A DNA stretch of 64,000 bases from Bradyrhizobium sp. AZCC 1610 (GCF_036924515.1 NZ_JAZHRR010000001.1:2947001-3011000), one strand, 5' to 3'; counted from the first letter of the stretch, positions 41,535 to 49,209 are shown. The notes: generated by a model not told the origin, from the sequence alone. Numbers and translations are program-made.

Positions 41535-42126
41535 CGCGCGACCCTCCGTAGGTTTCCTGGAATGCGATGCCGTGTGCCGGCACGATACCCAGATCGCCCT
41601 TCAGTCCGGTCAGGATGAACCCGACAGTCCTGGTGCGGATTTCGTGGACGTTTTGGCGGTTCGGCTTGCGCGTCGGGCAGTAGAGCCGATGAACAAGCTC
41701 CTGATCTCCGCCGCGAGCCAGCGCGATAGCTGCCTTTGTAAGTCGATCAGGTAGGCGTGCCGAATTGCACCAACGCATCCAGGAGAGGACGCCGAGGGCG
41801 CGGTCGACATCGTTTCGTTGTGGGGCATACTTGGTTGCTCCGTCGAAGGGCTTCATCGCAGAGAGCAAGCGGATACGCTCGATCTCGATCAGATCGGCGC
41901 GGGTCATGCCGATCATGTTCCAGCCGCCAGATCTCTGGCCGGATGTCAGCCACCGCCGTTCCTGGTCGGGGGTCTTGTCGATCGTCTCGACAGCCTCCGC
42001 GAGGAGCTGCCAGATGATGTCGCTGTGTTTGGCGCGATCGCCCTTCAGGGCTACGGCCAGCTCACCACCATGGGCGAGCCAGCCGAGAGCCGTGACGCGA
42101 TCCTCAAGCGAGGACGAGGTTGTCAT
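41524..42126 (-). CDS. Phage hypothetical protein
   Basis: 200 residues, mostly helical, basic. Segments such as TALGWLAHGGELAVALKGDR and RALGVLSWMRWCNSARLPDR suggest a DNA-associated protein, but I recognise no domain. It overlaps the upstream gene by 23 bases. Confidence 0.65.
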   Translation of the reverse strand: MTTSSSLEDRVTALGWLAHGGELAVALKGDRAKHSDIIWQLLAEAVETIDKTPDQERRWLTSGQRSGGWNMIGMTRADLIEIERIRLLSAMKPFDGATKYAPQRNDVDRALGVLSWMRWCNSARLPDRLTKAAIALARGGDQELVHRLYCPTRKPNRQNVHEIRTRTVGFILTGLKGDLGIVPAHGIAFQETYGGSRDAA

Positions 42127-42460
42127 GCGGGATCGATACCTGCGGTTGACCGGGATAGGACTGCCGGCGGCGGGTGGCGCGATACTCGTAGATGCTCTCG
42201 CCGACCTTGAACTGGGTCAGCGTCAGCTCGCCGGCCTTCGCATCCTTGAACACGCGATCGGCGATCACGTTGAGCATGGTGATGCGCTGACGCTCTGCGG
42301 TGCGCAGAAGGTCGGTGGCTGGGATCACGACCTGTCGGTCGTACTGGAGGTCACCCTGCCAATAGACCAGGGTGTCGCCGTTGGCTGCGTCCTTCAGCCA
42401 GTCGTAGTAGTCGCCGAGCGCGCCGGGATCGACTTCGAGAACTGTGCGGGTTCCGGCCAT
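42104..42460 (-). CDS. Phage hypothetical protein
   Basis: 118 residues; GDYYDWLKDAANGDTLVYWQ begins a mixed fold, with a basic segment EYRATRRRQSYPGQPQ near the end. Not recognised. Operon with the dnaQ-like gene. Confidence 0.62.
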   Translation of the reverse strand: MAGTRTVLEVDPGALGDYYDWLKDAANGDTLVYWQGDLQYDRQVVIPATDLLRTAERQRITMLNVIADRVFKDAKAGELTLTQFKVGESIYEYRATRRRQSYPGQPQVSIPHDNLVLA

Positions 42461-42461
42461 G

Positions 42462-42791
42462 TCAGCCTTCCACCGTTGCCTTGACCAGATCCGCGTGGAT
42501 CGCAGTCAGGATCGTGAGGCCTTCGATGATGCGGCCGAGCTGCGCCACGGCCTCGCGCCGTTCAGCGATCTCGATTGCCTGAGCCGTCTCCTCGTCGACG
42601 ACCGGGTCACCACCGAAGATCCCGCCGAGGAACGCCATCATCTGCTCGAACTCGACCTCTTGCGGATCGACCTCGGCCCCGCCATCGCAGCAACCGGGAG
42701 CGCAGTCGCATTCCACGTTGTCGTTGCTGTTCTGGGCTTGCTCGGCCTTCGCGTGATAGGCCGCGAATTCCCGGTCTGACATAAATCTCAT
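42462..42791 (-). CDS. Phage hypothetical protein, cysteine-containing
   Basis: 109 residues, acidic. A cluster CDCAPGCCDGG may bind metal. First gene of its unit; AGGA precedes ATG 42791, and the palindromic site ends 11 bases upstream of the start, so the 5' leader must be very short. Not recognised. Confidence 0.62.
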   Translation of the reverse strand: MRFMSDREFAAYHAKAEQAQNSNDNVECDCAPGCCDGGAEVDPQEVEFEQMMAFLGGIFGGDPVVDEETAQAIEIAERREAVAQLGRIIEGLTILTAIHADLVKATVEG

Positions 42792-42802
42792 TTATTCCTG
42801 CC

Positions 42803-42818
42803 TTTGCATTCGTGCAAA
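42803..42818 (-). promoter_or_regulatory. Palindromic phage site
   Basis: Minus strand TTTGCACGAATGCAAA with TCAACT just upstream. It lies directly before the 42791 start. Confidence 0.75.
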
Positions 42819-42830
42819 CAGTTGATGCCA

Positions 42831-42876
42831 AAAGGGGCGCTCCTGCACGCCAACAAAAGGAGCGCCCCTCAAAATC
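42831..42876 (-). terminator. Strong terminator after ssb
   Basis: A 12-bp stem (AGGGGCGCTCCT with AGGAGCGCCCCT) followed by TTTTGG on the minus strand, with a second small hairpin closer to ssb. It ends the single-gene ssb unit. Confidence 0.85.
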
Positions 42877-42936
42877 CCCGCTCAAACCGGGGAAGCTCAG
42901 ATCTCACCGCATCTCATGCGGGTGAGGATGTCCCGA

Positions 42937-43602
42937 TCAAAAGGGGATGTCGTCATCCATGTCGTTGTTGCGGGACGGCGCCGACGAGCGGCCCGAGGAC
43001 CGTCCACCGCCGCGATCGTCGTTGCGGTCATCGCGGGACGAGCTGCGGGACGAAGAGCGGCTGCCGCGATCATCGTCGCGACCCCGGTCATCACCACCGC
43101 GATCATCGTCGCGAGAGCGGCTGGAGGAGCGGCTCGACGAACGGCTGCCGCCGCGGTCATCGTCGCGTCCACCGCGGTCATCGTCACGGGACGAGCGACC
43201 GGAGCTGCGCGAACCGCCACCGCGATCATTGCCACCGCGATCGTTGTCGTTGTCGAACGACAGTTTCATCAGCGCATCGAGCGAAGCGAACTTCGGGATA
43301 TGGATCTCGGTCGAGTAGCGATCCTTGCCATCCTGGTCCTGCCATTTGCGGGTCTGGATCTTGCCTTCGAGGCGGACGAGGTCACCCTTCTTCAGGTACT
43401 TCTCGGCGAACTCGATCGTCTTCTCGTTCCAGATCGAGATCGAGTGCCACTCGGTCTTCTCCTGACGCTCACCGTCGCGATCCTTCCAGACATCGCTGGT
43501 CGCGATGCGGAGGTTGGCAACCGCGCCATTGTTGAGGTTCTTCACCTCGGGATCGGCGCCGAGACGTCCGATCAGTTCCACTTTGTTCAGTGATTGAGCC
43601 AT
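42937..43602 (-). CDS. ssb: Single-stranded DNA-binding protein with Arg/Asp/Ser-rich tail
   Basis: 221 residues. The OB domain is intact: SLNKVELIGRLGADPEVKNL, WKDRDGERQEKTEWHSISIW and AEKYLKKGDLVRLEGKIQTR. About 105 residues of low-complexity RDDDRGG and SRSSSRSS repeats follow, then the acidic tip NNDMDDDIPF that binds partner proteins. The tail is charged and patterned, unlike the usual Gly/Pro/Gln linker. ATG 43602; the frame opens further upstream without support. Confidence 0.95.
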   Translation of the reverse strand: MAQSLNKVELIGRLGADPEVKNLNNGAVANLRIATSDVWKDRDGERQEKTEWHSISIWNEKTIEFAEKYLKKGDLVRLEGKIQTRKWQDQDGKDRYSTEIHIPKFASLDALMKLSFDNDNDRGGNDRGGGSRSSGRSSRDDDRGGRDDDRGGSRSSSRSSSRSRDDDRGGDDRGRDDDRGSRSSSRSSSRDDRNDDRGGGRSSGRSSAPSRNNDMDDDIPF

Positions 43603-43641
43603 AGGTCTTCCTTCTCCTTCTTCGTTTGCATTAGCACGACG

Positions 43642-43657
43642 TTTGTATTCATGCAAA
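43642..43657 (-). promoter_or_regulatory. Palindromic phage site upstream of ssb
   Basis: Minus strand TTTGCATGAATACAAA, with TTGACA seven bases before it and a second TGCAAA (43625-43632 region) downstream. It gives ssb its own control point. Confidence 0.78.
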
Positions 43658-43664
43658 TAGTTTG

Positions 43665-45218
43665 TCAAAACTCAGGGGCGACAAACAGTCCGGTGGTCTC
43701 GTTGAACGCCATCGGCACTGTTCCGGTGTTACCCGCGATGCGCTTGAGGCGCACCTTGGGAATGATGATCTGGCGAGCGCTCGGGTTCTCGTCGTCGCCG
43801 GCATGGACCACGATGCCGAGATCCGGCTTGTTGGCCCAATGCGCCGAGTCCGAGATGCTGTACAAACCGGGCACCGCATCCGGCGCCAGCTTGGTCGGAT
43901 GTGCGACAACACAGACCGCGCAACCAAACATCTTTCCAAACCTCTTCATCTTCTTGATCATCTTGCCAACGTATTCGGTCAGCGAGATATTCATCGGTCG
44001 GTCGTGTTCCAGCTCGTTCCAGGGATCGATGATCAGCAGCTTGACGCCATCACGGAACACCGCTGCTGCCGCCGCATCGAGGACGAACTTGACGTCGATC
44101 TCCGCGTCTCCGGTGTCGTCGTAGTCGATGAACTGGTAGTAGCGCTGAACGAATGCCTCGGCTCTCTTCCGGTCCTCGAACGTCCACTGGTCTCGCGGCT
44201 TCTCCAGGTATGCCGTCATCAGCTCGTACGCCAGGAACGGCTTGACGTCCTTTTCGCCGGAGAAGATGGCCACCGGCCATTTATGTTTCTTCGCCAGCAG
44301 CACCGATACCTGGTTGATGAATGTCGACTTGCCGACGTTTGGCACGCCAGTGCAGATGATGAACTGTCCCTGGTAGAACTTCATCATCTTGTCCAGCTCG
44401 TCGGACAAGCCGATCTCGCACATCGCCGGGATCTCCATCTCCGGATAGTCCGAGAGACGGAACAGTCCCTTGACGGGCCAGGGCTTCGCAGTTTCGATCA
44501 TCTCGCGCACGGCTTCGGTGCCGAGATATTTCTTCACCTCGTTCAGGTCTTTGCAGGCGCGCAGCTCGCCCCTTTTCTTTTTGTCCGGGACGACCTGGTC
44601 CTTCGGGTACTCGACCCAGAAGCACTTCACCGCCCCGAGCCGTCTGACCAACTCCTTCGCGAGCCGGCCGCCAGGTTCGTCGCCATCGACGGCGATGATG
44701 TGGGTCTTGACCTCCATGATCCGCTCCATCAAGCGTCCCATGAACGAGAACTTATCGTCATCCTCGGGATCGATGTCCCGATCATCGTCGGGCACATGGA
44801 TCAGTTTGCCATTCTTGTCGCGGGCCGGCGGCGCACCATCGGGCACGGAGATCACGGTGTGGAATCCGCACTCCAGCGCAGCGAGGGTGTCGAACTCGCC
44901 CTCCGTCCAGATTAGGGCGTCCAAGCCCTGTGCAAGGCGCTGATGCCAAGCATCATCGAGCAGGACATTGGCGTTGTAGACGGTCTTCACAGCGCCCTTG
45001 CGCTGCTGGAACATCCGGATGCCATCCTGATGCCAACGGTACTTGGTGTTCACCTCGACGTCCGCCTCGAAGTAGGGGATCGCCAGGATCGGACCATCGA
45101 GGTCAGGCTCGATTGACCCATCGCGCAAGCGACGCGCGCTGTAGAGCCCCATATCCACCGCCTTTTCGACGCTCAGGCCGCGGTCCTCGATCCCCTGTGC
45201 GTGTCTCTCGCTTAGCAT
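43665..45218 (-). CDS. Replicative helicase-primase (Toprim plus DnaB/Twinkle-type RecA core)
   Basis: 517 residues. Residues about 60-190 show Toprim features (LIWTEGEFDTLAALECG, then IIAVDGDEPGGRLAKELVRR). The C-terminal half is a DnaB-type motor: GQFIICTGVPNVGKSTFINQ (Walker A), KLLIIDPWNELEHDRP (Walker B) and VVAHPTKLAPD. This is the architecture of T7 gp4 without its zinc domain, which is encoded by the overlapping upstream frame. ATG 45218 lies inside that gene. Confidence 0.88.
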   Translation of the reverse strand: MLSERHAQGIEDRGLSVEKAVDMGLYSARRLRDGSIEPDLDGPILAIPYFEADVEVNTKYRWHQDGIRMFQQRKGAVKTVYNANVLLDDAWHQRLAQGLDALIWTEGEFDTLAALECGFHTVISVPDGAPPARDKNGKLIHVPDDDRDIDPEDDDKFSFMGRLMERIMEVKTHIIAVDGDEPGGRLAKELVRRLGAVKCFWVEYPKDQVVPDKKKRGELRACKDLNEVKKYLGTEAVREMIETAKPWPVKGLFRLSDYPEMEIPAMCEIGLSDELDKMMKFYQGQFIICTGVPNVGKSTFINQVSVLLAKKHKWPVAIFSGEKDVKPFLAYELMTAYLEKPRDQWTFEDRKRAEAFVQRYYQFIDYDDTGDAEIDVKFVLDAAAAAVFRDGVKLLIIDPWNELEHDRPMNISLTEYVGKMIKKMKRFGKMFGCAVCVVAHPTKLAPDAVPGLYSISDSAHWANKPDLGIVVHAGDDENPSARQIIIPKVRLKRIAGNTGTVPMAFNETTGLFVAPEF

Positions 45219-45420
45219 TCTCTGAACCTACCCATCCGCAGTTTTTGCAGTTCCAACACACGCCGCTCGCGTCGATCTTGACGCTCAGGCATTTGATCTT
45301 CTTGTGCGCCCCCTTCCGCATGTGCGAGCACTGCGGACAGAGGGCATATTGATTGCCGAACTTGATCGACCTGACTTCGATCTTCTCCTCTCTCAGGACC
45401 TTCGAAACATCGACGCCCAT
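45103..45420 (-). CDS. Zinc-ribbon primase-type domain protein
   Basis: 105 residues. YALCPQCSHMRKGAHKKIKC and GVCWNCKNCGWVG form a four-cysteine zinc ribbon like the template-recognition domain of phage primases. It overlaps the helicase gene by 116 bases in a different frame. Either the two work as separate chains or a +1 frameshift joins them. The ATG overlaps the initiator stop (TGATG). Confidence 0.78.
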   Translation of the reverse strand: MGVDVSKVLREEKIEVRSIKFGNQYALCPQCSHMRKGAHKKIKCLSVKIDASGVCWNCKNCGWVGSENAKRETRTGDRGPRPERRKGGGYGALQRASLARWVNRA

Positions 45421-46241
45421 CAGATCGCCACCACTCGCTTCCACCGGCCGCTGGGTTCGCCGCGCTTCTTCTGCTTCGGCCGGCTTTCCCAACGCTCCTG
45501 GTTGAGCCAGGTGCTGGGCATTGCCCACTCCCGGAAGTCATCCTTGTTTACGTAGAACCGGAGGCCTTCCATGATCGCGTCGAACTCGACGTTGCCGGCA
45601 TCAGCGATGCGCTCGAAGGATTTGCGAGCGACCGGCTTGGCATCCTTGTTCGGGTACAGCTTCCAGAACTGATCGAAAGCGTCTGCAGGGAACGGCGCAG
45701 CCGGTCCTCGCTTCACTTTTGTTTCAGTCTTTTGTTTCCCTATCGGTTCTAGATATCTGTTAGTCGGCAGCTCCTGCCGGTGGCCACCGGAAGCTGCTGC
45801 CGGTGCCTCCGGCGACTGCTGCCGGTACTCACCGGAAGCTCCTGCCGGTCCCTCCGGAAGCTCCTGCCGGTCGTTGTCGTTGTCGGACACCACCGGCAGC
45901 TCCTGCCGGTCGTCCTCTACATTCCCTTGAGATTGCTCAGGTTTTCTGGAGGCACCGGCAAGACGTGCCGGTCGACCCGGTTTGGGCATCAGTGGGAAGA
46001 AGACCAGGTCGGTCGTGTCGTGTCGCTTGATCCGGCGAATGATGTTCATCTCCTCCAGATCGGCCATCGCCTGCCGGACTGTGCGTTCGCTGAATTCAGT
46101 CTCTTCGGCGATCAGGCGCTGTGACGGCCAACTAGCGCCTTCGGTATCGTTGAACCTGTTGGCAAGGTTCATCAGAACAGCTTTGCGGGACGGGCTGCCG
46201 GTGATCACCGTTCTGGCCCAGGCCATCGCGTCGTAGCTCAT
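45420..46241 (-). CDS. Phage replication initiator (O-like) with internal iterons
   Basis: 273 residues. N-terminal winged helix: SRKAVLMNLANRF, GASWPSQRLIAEETEFSERT, VRQAMADLEEMNIIRRI. A Pro/Gln/Glu-rich linker (about residues 110-165) is encoded by the iteron array. C-terminal domain FDQFWKLYPNKDAKPVARKS...FYVNKDD..EWAMPSTWLNQERW is typical of phage initiators that bring in the helicase. Like lambda O, the protein should bind the iterons within its own gene. Next gene downstream is the primase zinc domain and then the helicase. Confidence 0.85.
   Translation of the reverse strand: MSYDAMAWARTVITGSPSRKAVLMNLANRFNDTEGASWPSQRLIAEETEFSERTVRQAMADLEEMNIIRRIKRHDTTDLVFFPLMPKPGRPARLAGASRKPEQSQGNVEDDRQELPVVSDNDNDRQELPEGPAGASGEYRQQSPEAPAAASGGHRQELPTNRYLEPIGKQKTETKVKRGPAAPFPADAFDQFWKLYPNKDAKPVARKSFERIADAGNVEFDAIMEGLRFYVNKDDFREWAMPSTWLNQERWESRPKQKKRGEPSGRWKRVVAI
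45763..45910. repeat. Six 19-bp iterons: candidate phage replication origin
   Basis: Copies of TCCGGAAGCTCCTGCCGGT (with small changes) lie at 45763-45781, 45786-45804, 45808-45826, 45831-45849, 45853-45871 and 45892-45910, so five are spaced 22-23 bases apart and the last 39. Each is itself an inverted repeat (ACCGGCAG/CTGCCGGT in the last). An AT-rich stretch flanks them (about 45715-45762). Position inside the initiator gene, repeat length and spacing parallel the lambda origin. Confidence 0.85.
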
Positions 46242-46289
46242 GTGCGTGCCTCTCGTGGGGTTGACCCCTTTTGCGGGGTGGGTTATTAG

Positions 46290-46305
46290 CTTGAATTCAT
46301 GCAAA
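46290..46305 (-). promoter_or_regulatory. Palindromic phage site at the initiator/RuvC divergence
   Basis: Minus strand TTTGCATGAATTCAAG lies between TTGACC and CTAATA/TAATAA, a good promoter for the initiator operon. The plus-strand RuvC-like gene starts 56 bases away, so the site may affect both. Confidence 0.8.
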
Positions 46306-46360
46306 TGGTCAAGCCACGAGATATTGGGTGGCGGGCTGACCGACTCACACAAGGAAGAAC

Positions 46361-46963
46361 ATGGGCACCGTTCGCGTCGCTGGTCTCGATCTCGGCTTTG
46401 CCAATTGGGGCATCGCCCGGATGCAACTCGACCTCGACACGCTGGACCTCAGCCTGGAGAGAGTGCGGACGATCTCGACCGAGAAGCTGGCCGGCAAGAA
46501 GAAAATGGTGCGCCAGAACAGCGACGATTTCCGCCGGGCCAGGGAGCTGCACGAGGGGCTCCGGGAAGAGTTGCATGGCTGCTCGGTAGCCTTCGCTGAA
46601 ATCCCCTCAGGCGCCCAGCACGCGCGTTCTGCGTGGGGTCTGGGCATTGCGATCGGCGTCCTCGCTTCGGCGCCGGCCGTGATCGAGGTCATGCCGGTCG
46701 AGACCAAGATGGCCAGCGTCGGTTCCAAGACCGCGGACAAGCCGGAGGTCATCGCCTGGGCGGCGGCGAAGTATCCGCACATCGCCTGGCAGACCTACGA
46801 GAAGGAAGTCTCTAAGAAGGGCAAGCTGCTGCGCAGGGCAGGGGACTTGCACGACGACAACGAGCACGCGGCCGACGCCTGCGCGGTTGTGCATGCCGGC
46901 ATTCGCACGCCGGAATTCAAGCAACTGTTAGCCTTATGGCGGGCTTCGAACCATTCTAATTGA
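46361..46963 (+). CDS. RuvC-like Holliday junction resolvase
   Basis: 200 residues of RNase H fold: VAGLDLGFANWGIAR (first Asp), VAFAEIPSGAQHARSAWGLG (Glu, substrate loop) and DDNEHAADACAVVHAG (final acidic pair). Such enzymes resolve branched phage DNA before packaging. AAGGAAG precedes the ATG. One of only two plus-strand phage genes, divergent from the initiator. Confidence 0.85.
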   Translation: MGTVRVAGLDLGFANWGIARMQLDLDTLDLSLERVRTISTEKLAGKKKMVRQNSDDFRRARELHEGLREELHGCSVAFAEIPSGAQHARSAWGLGIAIGVLASAPAVIEVMPVETKMASVGSKTADKPEVIAWAAAKYPHIAWQTYEKEVSKKGKLLRRAGDLHDDNEHAADACAVVHAGIRTPEFKQLLALWRASNHSN

Positions 46964-47214
46964 GTGGTCAGATTGTCGCAGGCGCGACTTGTCTTTGATT
47001 TGTCTACAGTTTTTCCTTGTGCGTTTGATTTCTGGAAAAATTGGAACAAAAAAGCCTTTGCAAATCCGCGCAACCTCCTCTATGGGGTGGCGTTAGCATC
47101 CGCGCAAACGGAGCAAGGGGACTGCCTCAGATGAACTCAATTTCAAGAACTGTGCGATTTTCGAACAAAGGATAACCTTTTTGCTCAGCGACCGTGATAT
47201 GGAAGGATCGCAAA
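46964..47214 (+). promoter_or_regulatory. Probable repressor promoter/operator region
   Basis: 250 bases upstream of the repressor gene, AT-rich around 46985-47060. The word ATCCGCGCAA occurs twice (47064-47073 and 47098-47107), each near GCAA-rich sequence resembling half of the phage palindrome. No gene seen. Confidence 0.4.
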
Positions 47215-47931
47215 ATGAATGCAGCAGTGACAGAGAATATGAAAACCCCGAAAGAGATCGTGATCGAGTGGATCGAGCACATCTTGGATCGCAAGAAGTG
47301 GACAGGGACTGATCTAGCACGCAAATCGAATATAGCCCCGTCGACGATCCTCCGGCTGATGAACGACCCAGATCATCAATTCGTACCGACCCTTAAGACG
47401 TTGCAAAAGATTGCCGATGGATCGGGATATCCCATCCCACGGAAAGTGATGAACGTGCTGGGGGCAAACAAGATCGAGCCCTCCGATACTGCCGAAGAAG
47501 AAGCCGAGGCTCCTCGGCGCTCCTTCCGTAGTAGTACCCCGCGCGTGTCGACGGTGGAGCTTCGTCATGTGTCGTCGCTGCCGGCGGCGCTGCAGGCAGC
47601 TGCCAATCCGAAGCGCGATAGCTACGCTCCGGCCCCGCCGCAATTGGAGGGCGACGAGACGGCGTTCGCGTTCTACATGCCGGACGACACCTTCGAGCCT
47701 TGGATGAAGTCCGGGACGATGTGTTACGCGACCAAGCGGCGTGATCCCGTCACGGGCGATACGATCATGGTCACCGACAAGAACGGGAAGACCAAGATCC
47801 GCTCGCTGATGGGAATAGACGAGGCCGGCTTGAAGCTGTCGAAGAGCCATCCCGTCAAAGAGGACGAGGTGATGCAGTTCGACGACATCGCCGAGATCGC
47901 TATCGTCGTTGTGTTCGTGAAGTCCATGTGA
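47215..47931 (+). CDS. CI/LexA-like phage repressor
   Basis: 238 residues: N-terminal HTH (WTGTDLARKSNIAPSTILRL), linker, and an S24 peptidase-type C-terminal domain (FAFYMPDDTFEPWMKSGTMC; RDPVTGDTIMVTDKNGKTKI; KLSKSHPV). In place of the usual catalytic Ser, the motif reads EPWMKSG; whether it self-cleaves on SOS signals is unclear. GGAAGGA is eight bases before ATG 47215. It is the prime candidate for binding the repeated palindrome and keeping lysogeny. Confidence 0.88.
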   Translation: MNAAVTENMKTPKEIVIEWIEHILDRKKWTGTDLARKSNIAPSTILRLMNDPDHQFVPTLKTLQKIADGSGYPIPRKVMNVLGANKIEPSDTAEEEAEAPRRSFRSSTPRVSTVELRHVSSLPAALQAAANPKRDSYAPAPPQLEGDETAFAFYMPDDTFEPWMKSGTMCYATKRRDPVTGDTIMVTDKNGKTKIRSLMGIDEAGLKLSKSHPVKEDEVMQFDDIAEIAIVVVFVKSM

Positions 47932-47937
47932 AGAGGT

Positions 47938-47958
47938 GGGTCGCCTAATAGGCGACCC
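47938..47958. terminator. Hairpin between convergent genes
   Basis: GGGTCGCCT-AAT-AGGCGACCC, a perfect 9-bp stem directly after the repressor stop and overlapping the stop of the convergent minus-strand gene. No T-run on either side, so termination is probable but not certain. Confidence 0.55.
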
Positions 47959-48340
47959 TCATGTCGAACATGTCCCGCACTCGCTTGGTCATCGTCCTGA
48001 TGAAGGTGACCGACGACGTCATCGCTTCAACGTCGAAGTCCTTGCGCAGCTGCTGCATCTGAGCCAGCCAGGCTTTGTCGGCGTTGATCTCGTTGATGTC
48101 GACGACTGACTCCCACTCCTTTTTCTTGATGTCCAGGCTGACCTTGGCGATCTCGAAGTCGAGGTAGTCCACGAACTCGCGCAGCGGGATCGTGACGTCC
48201 TGCACCGCCGGCTCGATGACCATCAGCGACTTGCAGATCTCTTCCAGGATCGCGGGGATCCTGCTCTGGAACTTGGCATTGATCGGGCGTGACACAGGAG
48301 CAGGGGGATCTGTCTTGTTAGGCGTCTGAACCTTCTTCAT
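47945..48340 (-). CDS. Phage hypothetical protein, helical
   Basis: 131 residues, nearly all helix (AILEEICKSLMVIEPAVQDV, REFVDYLDFEIAKVSLDIKK). Last gene of the unit convergent with the repressor. Overlaps the HTH gene by 23 bases. Not recognised. Confidence 0.62.
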   Translation of the reverse strand: MKKVQTPNKTDPPAPVSRPINAKFQSRIPAILEEICKSLMVIEPAVQDVTIPLREFVDYLDFEIAKVSLDIKKKEWESVVDINEINADKAWLAQMQQLRKDFDVEAMTSSVTFIRTMTKRVRDMFDMRVAY

Positions 48341-48611
48341 TCACTTCCTCTCGTTTGTTTTTCATGTGATCCTCCACGGCCTTGTAATCGGCGCGCGTGA
48401 TCTTGACCGGTTTCAGGCCCCGATCGATCGCGGCGAATGCCAATGCAATTCCTTTGGTGACGCCGACCACTTCGTATCGGGCGGCTGCCTGGGGTGTCAG
48501 GCCAAGCCACTTTCCGAGTTCCGCCTGCGTCAGATTGCGCGAAATGCGCCAAGCCCTCACATCCTCTCCAGCGAGATATTTGTCAGACGCTTTTCGCTTT
48601 CGAAACGGCAT
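48318..48611 (-). CDS. Helix-turn-helix protein (XRE/Cro-like)
   Basis: 97 residues. Basic start (PFRKRKASDKYL), then an XRE-type HTH, VRAWRISRNLTQAELGKWLG with LTPQAAARYE. AGGAGG six bases before ATG 48611 rejects the longer frame. By position, near and opposed to the repressor, it could be the Cro-like partner of the switch, though it is not divergent from the repressor promoter. Confidence 0.78.
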   Translation of the reverse strand: MPFRKRKASDKYLAGEDVRAWRISRNLTQAELGKWLGLTPQAAARYEVVGVTKGIALAFAAIDRGLKPVKITRADYKAVEDHMKNKREEVNEEGSDA

Positions 48612-48695
48612 TTTCAACCTCCTGATGCCGCATTTGCGCGGGAGCGAATCACGAAAATACTGATCGGCGGGATGCACTCACGCCGTTCAGTATGA

Positions 48696-48989
48696 TCATG
48701 ACGTTACTTTGCAGACAGGTACCGGACGGGAGTTAACTCCGCATGCTGGGCACCATCTTCGGGCACTTCCTCTGTTCTTAAGCACCCTCTCAAAATCTCG
48801 ACTAGCCCCCGGGAAGTGATGGGCAATATGCACCTTGCACCCGGCGGCAACCGCTGCCTTGATCAAAGGAGATCCGCGACCGGATAGATGCCGCTCGAAG
48901 CGACGGGTCGGGTCTTCTTCTTCGCAGAAGCCGATGTAGTGCCCAGCATGCTGGTAGCTGGGCGACAAGTGTAACAGATAGACCGTCAT
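48696..48989 (-). CDS. GIY-YIG-like endonuclease domain protein
   Basis: 97 residues. TVYLLHLSPSYQHAGHYIGF is a variant GIY-YIG start (VYLLH...HYIGF), followed by RRFERHLSGRGSPLIKAAVA as in small phage GIY-YIG proteins. CPAC near the end may bind metal. The ATG at 48989 overlaps the last base of the palindromic site and has no Shine-Dalgarno, which points to a leaderless or unusual start. Confidence 0.7.
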   Translation of the reverse strand: MTVYLLHLSPSYQHAGHYIGFCEEEDPTRRFERHLSGRGSPLIKAAVAAGCKVHIAHHFPGASRDFERVLKNRGSARRWCPACGVNSRPVPVCKVTS

Positions 48990-49004
48990 TTGAATTCATG
49001 CAAC
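48989..49004 (-). promoter_or_regulatory. Palindromic phage site touching a start codon
   Basis: Minus strand GTTGCATGAATTCAAA runs into ATG 48989. TTGTCC lies ten bases upstream. Repressor binding here would block both transcription and the start region. Confidence 0.72.
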
Positions 49005-49017
49005 CTTTTGGACAAAG

Positions 49018-49209
49018 TTATGACGCTTTCGATGCCGCAGGCGGCTTCGTTTGTGACACGATCCTGGCCATGTTGCCGCTTTTCCATTCAGCGGCGATGA
49101 CGAGGACGGCTTTGGCTCGCTCGATTGGCTCGCCGACAATGTGCCACTTTGGCCCGGGCGCCTTGAATGCGACCACCCGGACCAGGGCGGCTTGGATTTT
49201 CTTCTTCAC
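49018..49209 (-). CDS. Small basic phage protein (GTG start)
   Basis: 63 residues, basic (KKKIQAALVRVVAFKAPGPK). GTG 49209 has GGAGG four bases upstream and overlaps the upstream stop. Not recognised. Confidence 0.55.
   Translation of the reverse strand: MKKKIQAALVRVVAFKAPGPKWHIVGEPIERAKAVLVIAAEWKSGNMARIVSQTKPPAASKAS

Noticed and set aside
45230..45260. GCAAAAAC run as a -1 frameshift site joining the zinc ribbon and the helicase
   Set aside because: The helicase frame is reached by +1 (or -2), not -1, and the heptamer is not a canonical slippery sequence.
45763..45910. Regular repeats that could be a CRISPR array
   Set aside because: Units are 19 bases with 3-4-base gaps, lie inside a coding frame, and no cas genes are near; they fit iterons.
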